A DNA stretch of 64,000 bases from Paenibacillus sp. FSL H8-0079 (GTDB taxonomy: Bacteria > Bacillota > Bacilli > Paenibacillales > Paenibacillaceae). The first letter of the stretch is position 1; every line of letters begins with the position of its first letter. Below, piece by piece: positions 10,950-18,172 of the stretch. The notes under the pieces are model-generated. The model saw only the letters and a list, made by a program, of their open reading frames with translations. It did no database searches and was not told where the DNA came from. Location of the stretch: the NCBI RefSeq assembly GCF_037991315.1, contig NZ_CP150300.1, positions 2,914,001-2,978,000 on the forward strand, read 5' to 3'. A program made the position numbers and the translations under genes.

Positions 10950-10979
10950 AAGCATTCCTTACGGAGTGCTTCTTGTTTT
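10950..10979 (+). terminator. Terminator of the cysJI operon
   Basis: AAGCATTCC pairs with GGAGTGCTT across a TTAC loop and is followed by TCTTGTTTTC. The group II intron begins within about ten bases of its end. Confidence 0.7.
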
Positions 10980-10986
10980 CTATAGC

Positions 10987-11700
10987 GTGCCCAGCTAAGC
11001 ACGCATCTTCTAGCCGATGAAAATCCGGTCGCGGGAGAGGCCAAGCCCCGTGTAGCTAGGATACTTGCGTATGGAGAAATCTGTGCGTAAAAGCGTATCG
11101 ACGAAAGTACCTGTCAGAGACAGGGCGAGCGACAGTCCAGGCCGTAACATCAAGTGAATCCTGCCGCGTCGTCAAAAAGGCCTTGCAAGAGGGAAAAGAG
11201 GAAGCCGAGTCTCGTGTAGATGGACGAAGGCCAGGGAAGCTGTTTTGAACTTGGAGCGACAGCGAAGAATCCTCCGGCGTAAGGGGAGCGGCATGGTCTG
11301 AAAGAGGATGTAGTGAACTGGGGAGACCCTCCCCTGCACGGATTTTTTTTTTATGAATCCGTAAAGTGGTACTCTATAAGCCAGAAGGTGAAGTGAGTGA
11401 ACAGCAGGAAGGGAGTCCGAGGGGCTCATACTACCTGGGAACGCAGGACAACACAACCTGCGGGAGGGAAGGAGCCCTACTTTGTTCACGTTTCACCAAG
11501 AGGTACGAGTTCGTGAATGCCAAAATGGCTAACGACACGCTAGAAAACACTCAACAACTCTTATAGGGGAAACTAGGTCATGAGGCCAAAGCAAATATGC
11601 TGCATGCCCATGAAAGATGAACATCGGAAAGCCGTATGAGGGAAAACCTCACGTACGGTTTGATGAGGAGGGGCTGGGTTTTGCCCAGCCTTTTACTCTA
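10987..11700 (+). mobile_element. ORF-less group II intron
   Basis: The 3' end carries an unmistakable domain V: AGCCGTATGAGG, a GAAA-type loop, and CCTCACGTACGGTT (about 11,630-11,661), with the AGC triad. A domain VI hairpin GGCTGGG / CCCAGCC follows, ending near ACTCTA (about 11,700). The 5' part (from GTGCCCAGC near 10,987) has the long structured domain I style of bacterial group II introns. No reverse transcriptase/maturase is encoded. Where the ORF would sit, domain IV is reduced to the hairpin ACGGATT / AATCCGT (about 11,337-11,363). It would need a maturase in trans to splice or move. Exact ends are approximate. Confidence 0.85.
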
Positions 11701-11825
11701 GTATGATGGGATTAGAGATAACGGTAGTTGCTACAGAGAGATTTATGAGAGGATAAACTGTGGCTAAACTTCAAACGGAGATGGATAATCACCGGAGTTA
11801 TTCCCATTTTTTCGTGTGTATTAAC

Positions 11826-11854
11826 TTGTTGAAGTACGCTCAACAAGATATAAT
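11826..11854 (+). promoter_or_regulatory. Promoter of yeeI with inverted repeat in the spacer
   Basis: TTGTTG (11,826-11,831) and TATAAT (11,849-11,854) are 17 nt apart. TTGTTGA and TCAACAA form a perfect 7-bp inverted repeat spanning -35 and spacer, a possible operator. Confidence 0.6.
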
Positions 11855-11900
11855 GGCATAGTAGAAAGCAGATTACATGTTGAAAGTGAGCGGAAACGAT

Positions 11901-12617
11901 ATGGGTCGTAAGTGGAATAATATCAAGGAAAAAAAAGCTTCAAAAGATGCAAACACGAGCCGGGTCTACGCTAAATTCGGCGTTGAGATCTATGTAGCTG
12001 CCAAGAAGGGCGAACCGGACCCGGAAGCGAACCGTGCACTGAAAGTCGTGCTGGAACGTGCCAAAACGTATAATGTACCCAAAGCCATCATTGATCGTGC
12101 GATGGAAAAAGCAAAAGGCAGCGGGGATGAGAACTATGAAGAGCTGCGTTATGAAGGCTTCGGACCGAATGGTGCGATGGTCATCGTAGATGCACTCACC
12201 AACAACGTGAATCGTACAGCGCCGGAAGTGCGCTCTGCGTTTAACAAAAACGCTGGTAACATGGGTGTCAGTGGTTCTGTTGCTTACATGTTTGATTCAA
12301 CAGCGGTTATCGGTGTAGAGGGCAAGAATTCCGAAGAAGTGCTTGAACTTCTGCTCGAAGCAGATGTAGATGTACGTGATATCGTGGACGAAGACGATGC
12401 TGTGATCGTATATGCAGATCCGGATCAATTCCATGCTGTACAAGAAGCATTCAAAGCTGCGGGTGTTACTGAGTTCACAGTAGCCGAGCTGACGATGCTT
12501 GCGCAAAACCATATTGAACTTCCAGAGGATGCACAAGCTCAGTTCGAGAAACTGATCGATGCGCTTGAGGACCTTGAAGATGTTCAACAGGTTTACCATA
12601 ACGTAGAGTTCGTATAA
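11901..12617 (+). CDS. yeeI: YebC/TACO1 family protein, YeeI type
   Basis: This 238-residue protein belongs to the YebC/PmpR/TACO1 family; members have been described as transcription regulators and, more recently, as ribosome-associated factors that relieve stalling. The N-terminus [21 protein letters not shown] matches Bacillus YeeI closely, so the ATG at 11,901 is preferred to an in-frame ATG at 11,877. Hallmarks are [23 protein letters not shown] (about residues 85-107) and an acidic C-terminal part. It is monocistronic, between its own promoter and a bidirectional terminator. The annotation in this family is often 'DNA-binding regulator', which the sequence alone does not prove. Confidence 0.9.
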   Translation: MGRKWNNIKEKKASKDANTSRVYAKFGVEIYVAAKKGEPDPEANRALKVVLERAKTYNVPKAIIDRAMEKAKGSGDENYEELRYEGFGPNGAMVIVDALTNNVNRTAPEVRSAFNKNAGNMGVSGSVAYMFDSTAVIGVEGKNSEEVLELLLEADVDVRDIVDEDDAVIVYADPDQFHAVQEAFKAAGVTEFTVAELTMLAQNHIELPEDAQAQFEKLIDALEDLEDVQQVYHNVEFV

Positions 12618-12647
12618 GATAACGAAACGATACGTGGTGTGATTGCA

Positions 12648-12698
12648 TAAAAAGAGTGTCTGACCAATCTACGCGATTGGACGGACACTCTTTTTTTG
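12648..12698. terminator. Bidirectional terminator between yeeI and the DUF606 gene
   Basis: AAAAAGAGTGTC and GACACTCTTTTT form the outer stem and CCAATC / GATTGG the inner one. A- and T-runs on both sides let it serve the convergent genes. Confidence 0.85.
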
Positions 12699-12703
12699 TT
12701 TGT

Positions 12704-13192
12704 TTACGAGTCAGACTGCAACGTTCCAGTGGACTGATCTGATTTTTCCGATTTACTTCCACCGAACTTGAATAACACAATTCCACCCACAATGACAAGC
12801 ACACCGAGCAGTTGATTCCACGAAAAAGGAATTTGCTCCAGACCGAGCCATCCCATGGAATCAAACAATAGAGCAAAGCTCAGTTGGGACGTCAGCACGA
12901 TCGAGATGGCATATGTGGGGCCAAGTAGTTTCATCCCTTGCACCAGACAGAAGACTACGCCAACGCCGATGGCTCCGCTGAGCCAGTACCAAGGTTGCAT
13001 ATGCTGAAAGCTGAATGTATTTTTACCTTCCACTAGCAGAGAGATGAGGAATGAGGCAATGAATCCGGTGAACAACACCATCGTTGTGGTAGACCATGAA
13101 CCGGTGCGTTCATTGACTTTGCTATTAAAAATCGTTTGCAAACTGACAAGTGCACCTGCCAGCAACGCAAGTGAAATCCCTGTAATTAACAT
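12704..13192 (-). CDS. DUF606 (YdcZ family) small DMT transporter, second copy
   Basis: The 162-residue membrane protein has about five hydrophobic helices and the start MLITGISLALLAGALVSLQT, typical of DUF606 half-transporters of the drug/metabolite superfamily. The C-terminal tail after KFGGSKSEKSD is polar and probably cytosolic. It lies 14 nt after the Crp/Fnr gene and is the last gene of a three-gene minus-strand unit with a paralogue at the other end. DUF606 proteins are known as single genes, as pairs thought to assemble in opposite orientation, and as fused forms; here the paralogues would form such a pair. Substrate is unknown. Confidence 0.85.
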   Translation of the reverse strand: MLITGISLALLAGALVSLQTIFNSKVNERTGSWSTTTMVLFTGFIASFLISLLVEGKNTFSFQHMQPWYWLSGAIGVGVVFCLVQGMKLLGPTYAISIVLTSQLSFALLFDSMGWLGLEQIPFSWNQLLGVLVIVGGIVLFKFGGSKSEKSDQSTGTLQSDS

Positions 13193-13206
13193 GGTTGTCG
13201 AACTCC

Positions 13207-13917
13207 TTATTCATAAATATTGTGACCTGCTATTTCACGCAGACCCGCCCGATCCTTGATCATAATCAATCCTTGATGTCGTTCAATTAATCCGTCTGCA
13301 CAGAGCTTCTGGATGACTCGGTTCAGATGTCGGTAACTGGTGCCGATCAGATTCGCAATGTCGGTCAGATTGAACGCGTCCAGCTCTTCATGAACGACGT
13401 TGCCCGCTTCTTCTGTCGAGATGGAGAGCAGGTAGCTGACTAGACGAACCTCAACGGGATACATCAGATTGAAATTGGAAAAGTTCGAGTCAATGTAGAA
13501 TTTGTGTGAGATGATTTTCAGTAAAAATTTAAGCAAGGGTGCATAATCGCTGGCAAGCTCAGCGAGCCATTGATAATGAATGCGAAGCATCACCACAGGC
13601 GATACGGCCTGAACCGTATTGACAATATCGCTTTCACGGACATACTCTATGTCCCCGACGACTTCGAGCGGTGTCTTGAAGCAAAGCACTAGCGTTTTAT
13701 CCTGAGCCGAGGTGGTGAAAATCTTGATTTTACCCTCGACCAGTACGTACAAATATTCGGAAGCTTCTCCTTCACGACAGATCAGTTCACACTTCTCGAA
13801 GTGGCATAACGTCATATGTGGACGTAGGGGCTCGTGAAATACCGTTTCGAGTTGATATCGCTTCAGATAGTGCATTAATTGTTGCTCGTTATGGATCTCT
13901 TCCACGCTGTTGTTCAC
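13207..13917 (-). CDS. Crp/Fnr family transcriptional regulator
   Basis: The 236-residue protein has a cyclic-nucleotide-binding-like beta barrel (about residues 30-125; CREGEASEYLYVLVEGKIKI) and a C-terminal winged helix with the recognition segment NLIGTSYRHLNRVIQKL (about 180-200). No N-terminal Cys cluster of the Fnr type is seen, so an Fe-S cofactor is unlikely. It resembles the YeiL branch. It sits between two DUF606 genes on the same strand, so it probably controls that transport pair in response to an unknown ligand. A palindrome upstream of the first gene (14,438-14,451) is a candidate binding site. Confidence 0.85.
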   Translation of the reverse strand: MNNSVEEIHNEQQLMHYLKRYQLETVFHEPLRPHMTLCHFEKCELICREGEASEYLYVLVEGKIKIFTTSAQDKTLVLCFKTPLEVVGDIEYVRESDIVNTVQAVSPVVMLRIHYQWLAELASDYAPLLKFLLKIISHKFYIDSNFSNFNLMYPVEVRLVSYLLSISTEEAGNVVHEELDAFNLTDIANLIGTSYRHLNRVIQKLCADGLIERHQGLIMIKDRAGLREIAGHNIYE

Positions 13918-13949
13918 CCCCGACTATATGTTCCAATCATTCTCAAAAA

Positions 13950-14375
13950 CTATAGTTTCATAATGATAACACCAGCCACCATTAAGGCAATGCCCAGAAA
14001 TTGCGGCAGTTTCATTTTTTGTTTCACCACGCCAAACCATCCGTTACTATCCACCAGAAAAGTCAGGAACAGCTGAGCGATCAGTAGGGCCGAGATCGTG
14101 AACGTAACCCCGATTTGCTGAATGGCCGTTACTTCGCTGAAAATAATGACCGCGCCAAAAGCGCCTCCAGCCAGATACATAGGTTTTACTTGTTTGAGTC
14201 CTTGAAGGTTGGTGTCACGAACGAACAACAGGATGAGCGCCGCTAGTATGAATCCCGTCAGTTGTGTAATCGTAGCGGCTTGCCATGTGCCCATGTCGGT
14301 GCTAATCCGAGTATTGGCAACCCCTTGTAGTGTGATACAAGCACCACCCAGTAATGCAAAAATAATTCCTCTCAT
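13950..14375 (-). CDS. DUF606 (YdcZ family) small DMT transporter, first copy
   Basis: The 141-residue product (MRGIIFALLGGACITLQGV) is almost entirely membrane helices, about five, and has the DUF606 pattern of a small residue-rich first helix followed by SxDMGTWQA-like loop. It is the promoter-proximal gene of the unit DUF606, Crp/Fnr, DUF606. It lacks the polar tail of its paralogue. A paired dual-topology exporter is inferred from family knowledge; no substrate can be named. Confidence 0.85.
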   Translation of the reverse strand: MRGIIFALLGGACITLQGVANTRISTDMGTWQAATITQLTGFILAALILLFVRDTNLQGLKQVKPMYLAGGAFGAVIIFSEVTAIQQIGVTFTISALLIAQLFLTFLVDSNGWFGVVKQKMKLPQFLGIALMVAGVIIMKL

Positions 14376-14437
14376 ATGTACTCTCCTTATTCAATCACTT
14401 CGACTTCTATTTAATGATAAACTCACCCCGAACGCCA

Positions 14438-14451
14438 AGGACAAATGTCCT
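14438..14451 (-). promoter_or_regulatory. Candidate operator of the DUF606 unit
   Basis: AGGACAAATGTCCT is an AGGACA / TGTCCT inverted repeat about 65 nt before the minus-strand start. A possible minus-strand -10 (TATCAT, 14,414-14,419) puts its centre near -38, close to where Crp/Fnr activators bind in class II promoters. Assignment to the encoded regulator is inferred. Confidence 0.4.
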
Positions 14452-14784
14452 GAGCTCTGAAGTCACAGCATTTAGAGTACAATAAAGAACTCGGAAAATC
14501 CAGATGGGGCATGAAGAGATACGCGGCATATATGCTCAGGCGGGTAGAAAGGGGCGGTAAAACAGGGGAAATGGAGGAATAGGGTGTCTACGATTCGTTA
14601 CTTTTGAAAATCGGAAAATATTCGCTACATAGAGTGTGTCAGGTTCGTTAGCTATCCAAGAAATGAAACGAGAATCTGCCGACTTGACCCCGGAGCGTAG
14701 AAAGTATGCAAAGCTCCGAGGTACGCGGGGCAATGAGATTAGAACGAATCAGTTAGATCCTCTCCGTACAAACCAATCATAATA
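14452..14784. other. Intergenic region, no gene supported
   Basis: The 333 bases between the DUF606 promoter and the Nif3-like stop hold no convincing ORF. The only structure seen is an imperfect nested hairpin near 14,685-14,732 (CCCCG...CGGGG outside, GGAGC...GCTCC inside) without a T-run. Confidence 0.5.
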
Positions 14785-15582
14785 TTAGATCACAGTGTAC
14801 AAAGGCTTCTCGCCCACAAAACGAACTGACAATTCAGGAAGACGTTCTGCCAAACTATGTGCCAAAAGCTTCATTCCCGAAGCCTCGCTCTCGGCATGTC
14901 CGATCATGATCAGTGCCTTGGACTTGCCCTGTTGCACGGCATCACGGATATATTCCGGTGTCTCCCATTCGAATCCTTCTCCAGCGATGATGAGATCCAA
15001 TTGGCTATTCTGAATCAGGGGAATCGTCACATGACCATTGCCACGAAAACCTACCAATACCGCTGCGCGTCTACAGACTATTTCTGCATTGCCTGCAACG
15101 CGTACATACTCGATCCCAAGGCAACTTTTCACATGGTGAGCAATAGCTTCAACGGTACTTCCTTCCAGAAAAGAAAGGATGTCTGCTTCCGGTAGTCGTT
15201 GCTCCACATAAGAGGACCACTCCAATGCCTGAATCAATCCTTCGGTAATGCCATCCGGTTGAAACCGGTGGATGATATCATGACAGCGATAGATGGAAAT
15301 GTCTGCTTCGTCGATCAATTTCCTTTTGTCCACATATACCGAATCATTTGCAAGCCAATCTGTATGACTGTGATGGTTATAAAACGGAGATTCATGCGCA
15401 ATGATCAAGTTAGCACCGTGCTGTATGGCTTGTTCAATAACATAATGTGTGGGCATAAAAGCAATGATAATACCTGTGACCTTTCGATCAAGTGAGCCCG
15501 TAATCAGCTGATCCACCGTGTTTTCCGGCAATTCAATGTTTTCTGTGAGATGAAGTACAATGTCTTGAACAGTAAGGTCCAT
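14785..15582 (-). CDS. Nif3-like dinuclear metal centre protein (YbgI/YqfO family)
   Basis: The 265-residue product (MDLTVQDIVLHLTENIELPE) belongs to the NIF3 family, toroidal proteins with a two-metal site; the biochemical role is still unsettled, with GTP cyclohydrolase-like hydrolase activity proposed. Metal-ligand candidates are the histidines and Glu in NLIIAHESPFYN and the C-terminal MIGHAESEASG. The start at 15,582 has GGAGG ten bases upstream; a longer in-frame reading to 15,669 has no better site. It is shorter than the Bacillus YqfO form, lacking the inserted PII-like domain. It is monocistronic and divergent from bphO. Confidence 0.8.
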   Translation of the reverse strand: MDLTVQDIVLHLTENIELPENTVDQLITGSLDRKVTGIIIAFMPTHYVIEQAIQHGANLIIAHESPFYNHHSHTDWLANDSVYVDKRKLIDEADISIYRCHDIIHRFQPDGITEGLIQALEWSSYVEQRLPEADILSFLEGSTVEAIAHHVKSCLGIEYVRVAGNAEIVCRRAAVLVGFRGNGHVTIPLIQNSQLDLIIAGEGFEWETPEYIRDAVQQGKSKALIMIGHAESEASGMKLLAHSLAERLPELSVRFVGEKPLYTVI

Positions 15583-15895
15583 AGGGGGCATTCCTCCAAT
15601 GACAGGATATAAAGGTAGTGTACCATGTTGACGTCTGAAATCTACTGCCTTCCAGATTATAGGGGTCATTTTTACTGTTTGTGGTTAATACTAGAACATA
15701 CAGTTTACAGTCAGTTATGATAACAACGGAGGAATGTATTGGATGTGTACGGATGTTGGATTCATATAGTTTTCTCAAACAAGAATAAGTATACTTACAT
15801 AGAGTCTTTGTTTGCGTTAAATGGAGCTGATTCCAACGAAACCAGTTTCTATTCATTTGCAACAACAGAACAGATTGTGAAAGGGGATAACTACG
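15583..15895. other. Divergent intergenic region before bphO
   Basis: The 313 bases separate the divergent Nif3-like and heme oxygenase genes. A TTG-started 70-codon frame (15,739-15,951) has GGAGG six bases upstream but overlaps the bphO start in another frame and shows no domain. It is not called a gene. A TATACT at 15,790 could be a -10 but no good -35 is seen. Confidence 0.4.
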
Positions 15896-16486
15896 ATGAC
15901 ATCAACAAATATTATGGAACGTCTGAAGAGCGAGACAGCTCATTATCATAGACAAGTAGAACAGAACCCTTATGCGAAAGCCATTATGAATCAAACTGTG
16001 ACTATAGAAGAATATAGAACATATTTAGAGAAATTTTATGGATTCCTGAAACCGCTGGAAGATCAAGCTGTACAGCAGCCTTTCTGGGGGAGTACAGGAT
16101 TGGATATCGAGATTAGAGGCAAGGCTGGACTGTTGGAAAAAGATTTACGAAATCTGGGTGCAAGTGAAGAGGAAATCAGCCAACTTCCGCTCTGTGAAGA
16201 ACTGCCGGATATTTCAACACCTGCGCGTTTGTTCGGATATCTGTATGTAATTGAGGGGTCCACGAACGGTGGACAGATTATGACCAAACGTTTGTCGCAG
16301 TTCCTGCCCATTGAGGCTGATCGTGGTTTGGAATATTTCAATGCTTACGGCTCAGAGACAAGAACAAGATGGAGCGAGTTTATGGGTTTGCTGCAGCAGT
16401 CCATCAGTACTCCAGAAGATCATGACAACATGGTACACAGTGCATCAGAGACATTCCGACTGTTAGATCAATGGATTAATACGTAG
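15896..16486 (+). CDS. bphO: Biliverdin-producing heme oxygenase
   Basis: Heme oxygenase opens heme to biliverdin, releasing iron and CO. Biliverdin is the chromophore of bacteriophytochromes, and such a gene lies next downstream. ATG start with AAAGGGG ten bases before it; 196 residues, normal for bacterial enzymes. His18 in LKSETAHYHRQVE aligns with the proximal heme ligand, and GYLYVIEGSTNGGQIM (about residues 108-123) is the conserved distal-helix segment. No signal or membrane part. It probably formed an operon with bphP, but an IS110 element now separates them by about 1.7 kb. Function of this gene itself appears intact. Confidence 0.88.
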   Translation: MTSTNIMERLKSETAHYHRQVEQNPYAKAIMNQTVTIEEYRTYLEKFYGFLKPLEDQAVQQPFWGSTGLDIEIRGKAGLLEKDLRNLGASEEEISQLPLCEELPDISTPARLFGYLYVIEGSTNGGQIMTKRLSQFLPIEADRGLEYFNAYGSETRTRWSEFMGLLQQSISTPEDHDNMVHSASETFRLLDQWINT

Positions 16487-16566
16487 GGCGGACTTTTTTT
16501 TCATATTTTAAAAGGTATCTATATAAGTTGAAGTAATCATTAATTCAACTGATATGAACGAAAATG

Positions 16567-16874
16567 TCAAAGGCGCCTTAAGAAACTCCTTTCACAGCTC
16601 CGTTTTGAAGCAAAGTTAAGGGCTCAGCCCCGAAGGTGAAAACGGCTCGTTGACGTTGAGCAATCTGATATTCGTGGATTGGTTACCACATGTAATCCCT
16701 ACGTCGCGCAGAAGCTGCCGGATAAACTTAAATCGCGAGTTCGGAGCCAAGAGCTCTTATCGCAAGTTGAACGCCGTGGATTCTTCTGCTACGTGTTTTC
16801 CTTTCACCTTCAAGGCTCAACCCTCCACATGAAAAACCGTTTCCTTTTTAAACGAGGTTTTAAGAAAGAGGGCA
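16567..16874 (-). other. Long noncoding IS end, candidate bridge-RNA region
   Basis: IS110-family elements encode a structured bridge RNA in a noncoding end; in the IS1111 group it lies 3' of the transposase. This 308-base stretch is downstream of the transposase and has several short inverted repeats, for example GGGCT / AGCCC near 16,620-16,630. No RNA fold was computed, so this is a position-based inference. Small frames here (16,650-16,945) look non-genic. Confidence 0.3.
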
Positions 16875-18005
16875 CTACGTCGTTTGATTTGCAACGCGCT
16901 GCTGGGTTTCGATCTGAGAAGCAATTGCCCAAACAAATCCGCTGAGTTCTCTTGCAATTGCGGTAATGACTTTATTCTTGTTCATGCCCCGGGAAAGGAG
17001 CTTTCGATATTTTTCGTGTAAACGAACCTGAGCGTGCCAAGCCATGGCACACACTTCAGCGTTCTGACCCTGTTGTCGCTGCAGCAATTTCCCTTTCAAG
17101 GCAGGCTGATACCGATAGCTCCAGGCAGCCTCAACAGCAGCTCGGCGTACATGCCGATTGCCTGCTTTTGTTGTGGCTCCTCGACGCGTCGTTTGCCCGG
17201 TGGAGTACTCGCTGGGAACGAGTCCGGTGTAACTCATAAACGAACTCCCTTTTGGAAACCGAAGAAAACTACCGACTTCTGCCACCAGCGTGATCGCTGT
17301 GATTAGAGCCACGCCGCGCAAAACTTGTAAAGCGGTAATGAGGGAAGCCCGTGGGCCACTCTGAGCTTCTTGAGCCATGTATTTTTCCAAGCGTTCTAGG
17401 CGTAGCATCTCTTCTTGAATCGTATGAATGTATTCCTGAAGAACTGTCTGCTGAACGGCATTAGGAAGACGCAGCACCTTTAACCAGGACCAATATTTCA
17501 CCGACCAGCGACGAACCCCTTCGGGTCCAGGAATACTATGGCGAAGAAGGAACTTCGTTAAACGATGTTTAGCGCGAAGCAGATTTTCCTTACTATCTTC
17601 CCGGGCACGAACTAAATCGCGCAAGGCTTCATCCGCTTCGGTGGGAACGTAGACAGCCTGTAGCTCACCTGAACGAAGAAGTTGTGCGAGCTTTAAAGCA
17701 TCCCGCCGATCCGTTTTCACCCGGTCGCCTGGACGAGAAGGGATAAGCGACGGAGCAATCACCGAACAGGAAATGCCCATCTTTGTAAGCAACCGATACA
17801 ATGCGTAGCCGGTAGGACCTGCTTCATAACAAATTTCAAGTGAGCTACCATCCTGAGTCAAGGTCTGAATAAACTTACGAACCGCTTTTTCTGTATGGGG
17901 GAACATCCCGATAAAATAAGCAGGCTCACGGCCCTCGTTCGCGACAGCAACGGCAATTTTTTCTTTAGATACGTCTAAACCCACATATTTTGTGACAGAC
18001 TTCAT
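16875..18005 (-). CDS. IS110-family DEDD transposase (recombinase)
   Basis: This 376-residue recombinase moves the element. The N-terminal RuvC-like DEDD domain shows YVGLDVSK (residues about 7-14), the Glu in CYEAGPTGY and the pair KTDRRDA. The C-terminal Transposase_20 domain (about 225-320) has the segment SFMSYTGLVPSEYSTG, with the serine region used as catalytic nucleophile, then RGATTKAGNRHVRR. The gene is full length with no stops and has a GGAGAGC site before ATG. It reads against bphO and bphP, so it is unlikely to drive bphP. Confidence 0.92.
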   Translation of the reverse strand: MKSVTKYVGLDVSKEKIAVAVANEGREPAYFIGMFPHTEKAVRKFIQTLTQDGSSLEICYEAGPTGYALYRLLTKMGISCSVIAPSLIPSRPGDRVKTDRRDALKLAQLLRSGELQAVYVPTEADEALRDLVRAREDSKENLLRAKHRLTKFLLRHSIPGPEGVRRWSVKYWSWLKVLRLPNAVQQTVLQEYIHTIQEEMLRLERLEKYMAQEAQSGPRASLITALQVLRGVALITAITLVAEVGSFLRFPKGSSFMSYTGLVPSEYSTGQTTRRGATTKAGNRHVRRAAVEAAWSYRYQPALKGKLLQRQQGQNAEVCAMAWHAQVRLHEKYRKLLSRGMNKNKVITAIARELSGFVWAIASQIETQQRVANQTT

Positions 18006-18172
18006 TGTATAGCTCTCCTTTGCAATGTGGCTCTGTTTTTAGGCAGTCCAGTTTGGATTTGGTTTCTTTACTGGGACAGTATTGCCAAGATAACCCACGG
18101 TTTTGCATAAAGGGGAGCTCATTTTCGTTCATAATAACTTATATAACATCATGAGAGGAGATTTTCCTGGCT

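Larger units (their letters stand above)
16553..18133 (-). mobile_element. IS110-family insertion sequence
   Basis: The unit holds one transposase gene and is bounded by perfect 14-bp inverted repeats (TATGAACGAAAATG and its complement). These could be the subterminal repeats of an IS1111-type element, or the arms of a target palindrome, in which case the IS proper is about 16,567-18,119. Noncoding ends are unequal: about 310 bases after the transposase and about 115 before it. It lies between bphO and bphP. Confidence 0.7.
16520..18145. repeat. Palindromic repeat (MITE-like) carrying the IS110 element
   Basis: TATATAAGTT at 16,520-16,529 is mirrored by AACTTATATA at 18,136-18,145. The left end (22 bases from 16,520) matches the end of the element at 59,897 at 19 of 22 positions. 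Just inside lie the 14-bp repeats TATGAACGAAAATG (16,553-16,566) and CATTTTCGTTCATA (18,120-18,133). The simplest reading is a palindromic repeat into whose centre an IS110-family element inserted. The left arm has 23 extra bases including GTTGAA / TTCAAC. Confidence 0.5.

Noticed and set aside
11366..11566. 66-codon frame inside the group II intron
   Set aside because: It lies in structured intron RNA and has no maturase similarity.
14536..14733. 65-codon minus-strand frame in the gap before the Nif3-like gene
   Set aside because: No ribosome site, low protein character, and overlapping hairpin; not a gene.
15739..15951. 70-codon frame with TTG start and a good GGAGG site before bphO
   Set aside because: It overlaps the first 56 bases of bphO in another frame and has no recognisable domain. 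bphO has its own ribosome site. It may at most be a leader, so it was not called.
16650..16945. Two short plus-strand frames in the IS end
   Set aside because: They run antisense to the IS noncoding end and the transposase stop, with no domain or ribosome site.
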